This document shows positions 58,710-64,000 of a stretch of DNA of 64,000 nt, piece by piece. The stretch covers positions 1,133,371-1,197,370 of the forward strand of contig CACVBU010000271.1 of NCBI GenBank assembly GCA_902728285.1, read 5' to 3'. Position 1 is the first letter of the stretch. Each line of letters starts with the position of its first letter. Origin of the DNA: Clytia hemisphaerica. Taxonomy: Eukaryota > Cnidaria > Hydrozoa > Leptothecata > Clytiidae. The position numbers were made by a program, and so were the translations under genes. The notes under the pieces were generated by a model. The model searched no databases and was not told the origin of the DNA. It worked only from the letters and a program-made list of their open reading frames with translations.

Positions 58710-60616
58710 GTCTGATTCAAATTTCACCTACATTCTCGGGGTCAGGTGCTGTACTTGTCCATGTAATTTTGCTAATTATGGTCTAATTATCATGAAATAT
58801 GTCAACAAATTGGATTGGTTTGATTTTAGAATAATTATTCTTTCCATTTCTGCTCTTTGAACCTTGAACTTTGGCCAGAAGGAAGGAATTTCGCAAAAAC
58901 AAGATGGCTGACTGGTTTCTGAGTATTTGCTATAATGACCCAAAGAATGGCTTTGAAATACTATGTTAGAGAATTTTTTGATGATTAAAAATAATTTTCT
59001 AGCATTGTAATATGACCAAACTTTAAGTCCATACCATTCTTTTTTGTGGCCTGGCTCTTTTCAGACTGGCCTGGCTCAATGTTTTTGTGCTATTTTTTGT
59101 GAACTGTCAGACTGTGTTTTGTTGGAAATTAAGGTTTTCAGTTAGTTTACCTGGCTTTATGTTTGTTCAGATGAAAAGTATTCGGTTTAATATCGCTCAT
59201 TTGATTTCGATATAACTTTTTTCAATTTATTTAGGTGTAAAATATAATATAAAAAAACATCAAAATAATCAACCATAAATTCTCTGTATATATCCTGCTC
59301 CTTGAAAAGGCATTTCAAAAACAGATGGGCGACTTCAAATCAAGGATATCTTCAACAAACAAGATGTATTGTGATTAGAATTGAAATATATACATCTAAC
59401 ACCCAATGCTGAAAAATATTTTGTCGCAATGATGGTTTTTGAGTCATAACTTTAATTTTGGCTATTTTATTATAACACCGAATCAATTTGTCACTGGATG
59501 GATTCTTTGGATATCTTGATATATGTGGCTTGGCTGGTATAGTTTATGGCTGGTAGACTTGGTAGATTAGAATTATCAACAGCGATGATGAAAAGATTGC
59601 TCTACTAACACTAACAATATTTGGAATATCTTAAAATTTGGATAATGTATTGTTCACACTGTCACTAGAGACTAGCTCACAGCAGGCTACAAACTGAAAT
59701 TGTGAGGGTTATTGCATCAGTATATATATGAAAATATTTGATACCCCAACGGTGAAATTGTGATGTATGTCATTTGTAGAAAGTGGACTAAAATATACAA
59801 TTGATTATGCCTGGGTCATTGACTAAATAAGCGCCATCTGCCATCTCATGGACAGAATCTGAGATTTACAAAAATAACGTACATTCAATTGGCTAAAAAT
59901 GGAAAGAGTATTGAAAGCTTGGATATTACTTTTAAAACAGTGTGCCAGATTTTTAATTTGGCAAGACTGGTTTCTGGCAAATGAAAAAAGTATTGCTTGT
60001 AGATAATCTTGAACAAATTTATATAGATGAATTCTTTGGCTAGGTAATTTTAACAAATTATAGAAAGGAAACAGAAGCAAACTATATAAATTAATCAGTC
60101 AGTCATCATAATGAAATTAATTTTGACACGTAATTTTGGAGGTAGTTCTTAATATTGTGAAATGCTCTGACTGTTAATACCAAAATTATTTGTTTGTGTA
60201 ACTATTTTAATGTAGCGTTGAGCGTAAGGGACTTATTGTCTATACTTTGTCATCTAAGTATCATTTTCAATCGTCAATTAATCCTCAGAAAAAATTAAAT
60301 CAGGTCATCTATTTTCAAAAGAATTGCCTATTTTTGTCTACTATTGTATTGTGTATTTGAAAATTGTTTTTTGTTTGTTTCTCAGTATTACCAAACAATA
60401 AATTAATGATTTTGTATTTTTTGATTAGATTGTGTTATGCCAGTTAACTAGGGTCCTGGTTAAAGATATGTTACATGCATGAGTTACTTTGTTCATTTGT
60501 GTCCAGACATTTTTTTTAAAAATCTCCAGACTGATAGTTGTTAACAAAAATTACAAGTATTTTTGTGATTTTGGTCATGATTGGAAATGGTTGACAAATT
60601 CTGAAAATTTTCAAAT
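58710..60616. other. Non-coding interior of the outer TIR element
   Basis: AT-rich sequence with no supported exon. CCTACATTCTCGGGGTCAGG (58729-58748) matches inverse words near the left end of the outer element (about 46945). Confidence 0.45.
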
Positions 60617-60947
60617 ACCTTGAGGGAACCTTTTCTGGTGGGAACTAATTTTGGCAGGAACTAATTTTGGCAGGCAGCAAATATCCTAAATTTTTTTAAT
60701 TTTGGTCGGAACTTATTTTGGCGAATAGTGAATTTTTTTAATTTTGGCAAATGACAGCGTAAATCTCTTCTATTTTGCCTTATTTTGAGCAATTTTGATG
60801 AATTTCAGGGTTATTTAGGCAAGGAAACAAAAAATTTAATTTTGGCGGGAACTTATTTTGGCGAGTGAGCAATATATTTAATTTTGGCAGGAACGAACTT
60901 TGGCGAATTTCGCCTAAATTCCCAAAATTAGTTCCCTTAAAGGTACT
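60617..60947. repeat. TTGGCGG-rich inverted-repeat element, copy 3
   Basis: CCTTGAGGGAACCTTTTCTG at the left faces AATTAGTTCCCTTAAAGG at the right. The interior has many AATTTTGGCGGGAACT words. Same family as 2277-2578 and 19927-20217. Confidence 0.6.
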
Positions 60948-61343
60948 TATTTTCTAAATAGGAAGTGATGAGTCAAAACAATCCCATCATTTTTCATTAA
61001 ATTTTTCACATTTTTATGGTATATACTGTGATTTTTATCAAAAGGTGTCATAAAAAAGTGAAATGATCAAACAGGCATTAAAAATAACAGGAGACTTGTT
61101 AAAATTTTATGCCAGAATCTCCTCAAAAGTTTGGATCAAAATATTGAAAATTGAGTGAAAAAAAATTCTTTAATTTTTCAATTCAATTATCAGTCTTTGA
61201 CCCAAACATTGATTCTATCTTTTCAAAACAATATGATTAACAAAAATTTTTAGAATAAAAAAAACTTATACACTGGGCAGTATCTTTGTTTAAAAGAAAT
61301 TTAAAACTTTTAATAAAATAAGGTCCATAAAAGGCTCTAACTA

Positions 61344-61438
61344 CTCTTGGGTACCTAAATAAATGGGGGTTTGGAATAAGCCAGATAGGAGAATTTAATT
61401 ATTAGCGGGGGAGGGGAAGCTTATTAGGTACCCAAAAG
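61344..61438. mobile_element. TA-inserting MITE, diverged copy of 14476-14633
   Basis: TA-CTCTTGGGTACCTAAAT then a G-run faces TTATTAGGTACCCAAAAG-TA. Same end sequence as 14476-14633 with substitutions and a shorter interior. Confidence 0.75.
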
Positions 61439-61972
61439 TACAGTTTTATATCGTAGATATAGTTTTAGTAAAATAGAGTTTAAAAAATGTTTGTATGTCA
61501 TTCAAGTCCATCGTAAAATATCACGATTCCCTCTAGTTGAGTGTCTACTACCATGATTATTATTTCTTCATTCCAATATCGATATTAACACATATAGGTA
61601 TATTAAAATAGTCAATCAACATCTTGTATATATGTACTATGTCATTCAAAATACCAAAAATATTCTCAAGTTTCCAATCAATTTAATTGAATGTCAAGAG
61701 TATGAATTCAATAAGATTGGGTTAATCATTCCACCATTTATGAAATCAGCCTTTTTAGAGTTTCATATATCTGCAAGTTTTGCAAACACCAAAGTTAAGT
61801 AGAAAAGTGATCAGCCATAATAAATGATAAACATTCACAACATATTAGTTCTTTAACTCGCTTTAACTCGTCTGTCTTTTGGTACTGTAGGCCAGGTCGT
61901 CCTCAAAAGTTTAAAAGTGTCCTAAAGTCTTTGAAGCACATCATTTGATCATCTTTGAGTACATCTTTCTGG

Positions 61973-62271
61973 CCCGGGGGGGGTACTACCCTTGTCGACC
62001 GACGGGGGTGCTCCGCCGAGGTTCGAAAAATGGACCCTACGTGGGACTCGAAATTTGCGAAAAAAGTGACCCTGAATGGGACTGAAATTCCAAAATTTTC
62101 TCAAATTTTCTACTTTTTCCCTAAATTTTCCAAAAATAGGCACCCTACGAGGGACTGATTTTTCTATTTTGGTGTTTTTGCGACCCTACCAGGGACTCGT
62201 AGAGGTTAAAAAAGGTACCCTGACCAGCGGAGCATCCCCGTAACCCATTTTGCCCTAGTACCCCCCCCGGG
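61973..62271. mobile_element. G-capped MITE with exact 8-bp duplication
   Basis: CCCGGGGGGGGGTACTA and its inverse bound the element, with partial TIR further in (GGGGTGCTCCGC/GCGGAGCATCCCC). CTTTCTGG is repeated exactly at 61965-61972 and 62272-62279. The interior repeats GACCCTACGTGGGACT-like words. No ORF of note. Confidence 0.88.
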
Positions 62272-62758
62272 CTTTCTGGTTTCCAATAGTTGTTGACGAT
62301 CAACTGTTAGATATGAATATAGAAGGCAGTTTTGATGTTGATATATCAGGCTGTCGGGTTTCCTTTAGCACTTGAGGAGAGGAGCCCATATCATAAAACT
62401 TCAATTTGTATCTTTCTGTTACGAAGATGATTTGATTGCCAGTAAAACATTTTCACATTCATTTAGATTAGAACGAAGTCAGAGTTTCTAATTTTCTAAT
62501 CAAAGTTTTTCTGCTTCAGCCATTTTGAAAATTTCGACGAAAATTCTGAGAAATTAGTAATATTGATTATTTTTGCTGACTCGGCAAAACAATTGTTTTT
62601 ATTGCTGACGCGGCAAAATTGATTGTTTTCGTTCACTAATTATGCGGAAACCCTGTAGATATAGTTTATTGTATTAGAAGAACAATAACACGCTATCTGA
62701 TGAGATCTAACTAAGGTGAAACAATGGTTAGACGTCTTGTTTTGGTTATAAGTCTTTG

Positions 62759-63293
62759 AATCAATCGAGGATTTGTAAATATGAGTACAAGTACATTTAA
62801 AACATTGTATTGTGCGTTTGTTCGCCCGCATCTGGAGTACGCTCAGTCAGTATGGTCTCCGTTTCTACGTAAACACGTAAATCTGATTGAAGGAGTACAA
62901 AGACGGGCAACAAAACTGGTTCAAAAATGTCGTGATATGTCTTATGAAGAACGATTGCGTGAATTAGATCTTCCTACGCTCGAGTTTAGAAGACACTTTT
63001 GTGACATGGTCCAACTTTACAAGCACATCAACTATTACGAAAAAGATATCATCCCAAACAAGATAGCCCGTCGAACGCGACCAAACAGAAGGCACAACTT
63101 TGAGATGATTCCAAACTTTGGAAGCGATGGACTCCGTGGTGTACAAACGAATTCCTTCTTTTATCGAACTATACCAACCTGGAATAAATTGCCAAAAGAT
63201 GTCGCTGAGGCAAAGACAGTCAAAGTCTTCAAAGAAAGACTCAACACTGCATGGAGTAAACACCCGAAAAGATTCAGCACAAAACAATTGTAA
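62759..63293 (+). pseudogene. CR1-like LINE reverse transcriptase, right part (C-terminal)
   Basis: The frame continues the fragment at 46645-46774. It starts INRGFVNMSTSTFKTLYC and runs through the hallmark VRPHLEYAQSVWSP, VQRRATKLV, SYEERLRELDLPTLEFRR and TWNKLPKDVAEA to a stop at 63291-63293. It is uninterrupted and ends in a 3' tail with (AAT)n, as expected of a recent 5'-truncated insertion. Confidence 0.9.
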
Positions 63294-63351
63294 AATACGT
63301 ATAATCACGATCAGTTCCAGAGGCCCTCGTGCGCCTAGAACTTTGTTACAT

Positions 63352-63386
<35 letters not shown>
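63352..63386. repeat. (AAT)n tail at the LINE 3' end
   Basis: About eleven AAT units immediately after the LINE 3' region. CR1/L2-type LINEs often end in simple repeats rather than poly-A. Confidence 0.85.
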
Positions 63387-63388
<2 letters not shown>

Positions 63389-63815
63389 CATTGATATAAT
63401 ATGTTCTAGCTATGATTCTTGCTTCTAGAGAAATTTTTCATCCTCTCAAACGAAATTGTACCCACGGTCTAATAAACATGTGTAGCAAGAGAGATATTCT
63501 AAATCGACTCATTCTTGTGCCAAAAATGCAAAGTTGCATGCATTTGAATACCTTTACTATCCCCCTCCCAACATTCTTTTCCTCTGTAGTTCATTCGGGA
63601 AAGATGTTTCAACCACGAGGGGAATATTTATCACGTGCTATTATAAGGGAATGCTGAATCATGACTTTTATCATTCATGAGACATGCTTGCTCATTCTCA
63701 TCTAAATTCTTTCTACTTTTATTAGATGTTGGCAAACGCTTGACAAATTAAAAAGTTTCGAAGAAAAAACCAAAAAGAAGATTTTTAAAATAGCACCAAA
63801 CACACAAAACGTAAG

Positions 63816-64000
63816 ATGGCTGGAAATCACGGTAAGCGAAAACGCACATTTTCTGAATGCGACGAAAAAGCCTCTCAACATATCCTGAACTTTATCGTAC
63901 AAGCGTTCAATGCTTTGAAGAATCGTAAACCGTTTTTAGAACGGGATTTCACCAAATCGACCATGGTACTTCCAGTGCAGTATAACAACCAAATTGTCAA
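63816..64000 (+). CDS. Start of an unidentified gene, 3' partial
   Basis: ATG at 63816 opens a frame that stays open to the window end (about 61 codons), beginning MAGNHGKRKRTFSECDEK with a basic nuclear-localisation-like KRKR, then a helical-looking segment (HILNFIVQAFNALKNRK). A GTAAGC at 63832 could be a donor, so the first exon might be much shorter. The region before the ATG reads like a 5' leader after a possible acceptor (TTTTATTAG at 63725). I do not recognise the family. Confidence 0.5.
   Translation, partial: MAGNHGKRKRTFSECDEKASQHILNFIVQAFNALKNRKPFLERDFTKSTMVLPVQYNNQIV

Larger units (their letters stand above)
46775..62758. mobile_element. 16-kb TIR-bounded composite inserted into a CR1-like LINE
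   Basis: A perfect 31-bp TIR starts (C)AAAGACTTATAACC at 46774/46775 and its inverse ends at 62758. AATCAATC is repeated at 46767-46774 and 62759-62766 (8 bp; 7 bp if the leading C belongs to the element). Removing the segment joins the two LINE halves in frame. TACAGCACCTGACCCCGAG (about 46934) recurs inverted near 58737. Excluding the nested foldback (48172-58700), the carrier is about 5.4 kb and shows no transposase, so it looks non-autonomous. Confidence 0.88.

Noticed and set aside
46775-62758. Polinton/Maverick giant transposon
   Set aside because: The size fits, but there is no DNA polymerase B, integrase, ATPase or capsid gene, and the duplication is 7-8 bp instead of 6.
46645-63293. 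Split LINE explained by LINE 5' inversion (twin priming) or a chromosomal inversion
   Set aside because: Both halves are in the same orientation and in frame, bordered by 31-bp TIRs and a short duplication, which fits transposon insertion better.
63412-63657. 81-codon plus-strand frame after the LINE
   Set aside because: No domain, composition like the surrounding non-coding DNA, and no splice or promoter evidence.

Overview
This window is eukaryotic, from an animal genome. GT-AG introns break the genes, and it holds a ZAP/PARP12-type gene, a rhodopsin-class receptor relic, RTE-like and CR1-like LINEs, a Penelope-like element and many short inverted-repeat elements. The AT-rich base composition, gene content and YY1-like CCGCCATCTTG words fit an invertebrate metazoan. 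I cannot name the phylum from sequence alone. No bacterial operon, CRISPR array, tRNA or rRNA was recognised.

Layout. 1-9 kb: a seven-exon, plus-strand gene for a protein with CCCH zinc fingers, two WWE domains, a PARP domain and a C-terminal CaaX box, which is the architecture of vertebrate ZAP-L/PARP13 and PARP12. Its introns carry satellites and inverted-repeat elements. 9-19 kb: repeats and small DNA transposons, plus a 1.7-kb foldback element at 15.9-17.6 kb followed by a possible terminal exon of an unknown membrane protein. 19.3-21.1 kb: a GPCR broken in TM6. 21.5 kb: a lone exon with a second ZAP-like zinc finger. 22.2-22.7 kb: a (TGAT)n tract. 23.4-30.9 kb: nested elements, including an inverted Penelope-like pair with a GIY-YIG domain and hammerhead-like folds, a 16-bp minisatellite and a 1.3-kb near-perfect palindrome. 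31.4-35 kb: a TA-flanked element and a dead RTE-like LINE. 35.7-43 kb: a 7.3-kb foldback element with minisatellite arms, which hosts two insertions of one G-capped family.

The most notable structure is at 46.6-63.4 kb. A CR1-like LINE is cut in frame by a TIR element (ends at about 46775 and 62758, 31-bp perfect TIR, 7-8-bp target duplication). That element is itself cut by a 10.5-kb foldback transposon (48172-58700) with an exact 9-bp target duplication. The foldback's 1.5-1.9-kb arms are 30-bp satellites, and its centre encodes a four-exon MULE-like DDE transposase. Removing both insertions restores the LINE reading frame. At the right edge (63.8 kb) an unidentified gene begins and runs off the window.

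Most of the window is therefore transposon-derived. It shows at least two target-site habits: TA duplications (Tc1/mariner-like) and 7-9-bp duplications (hAT- or MULE-like, often with G-run/C-run caps). In several cases the pre-insertion sequence can be read directly.
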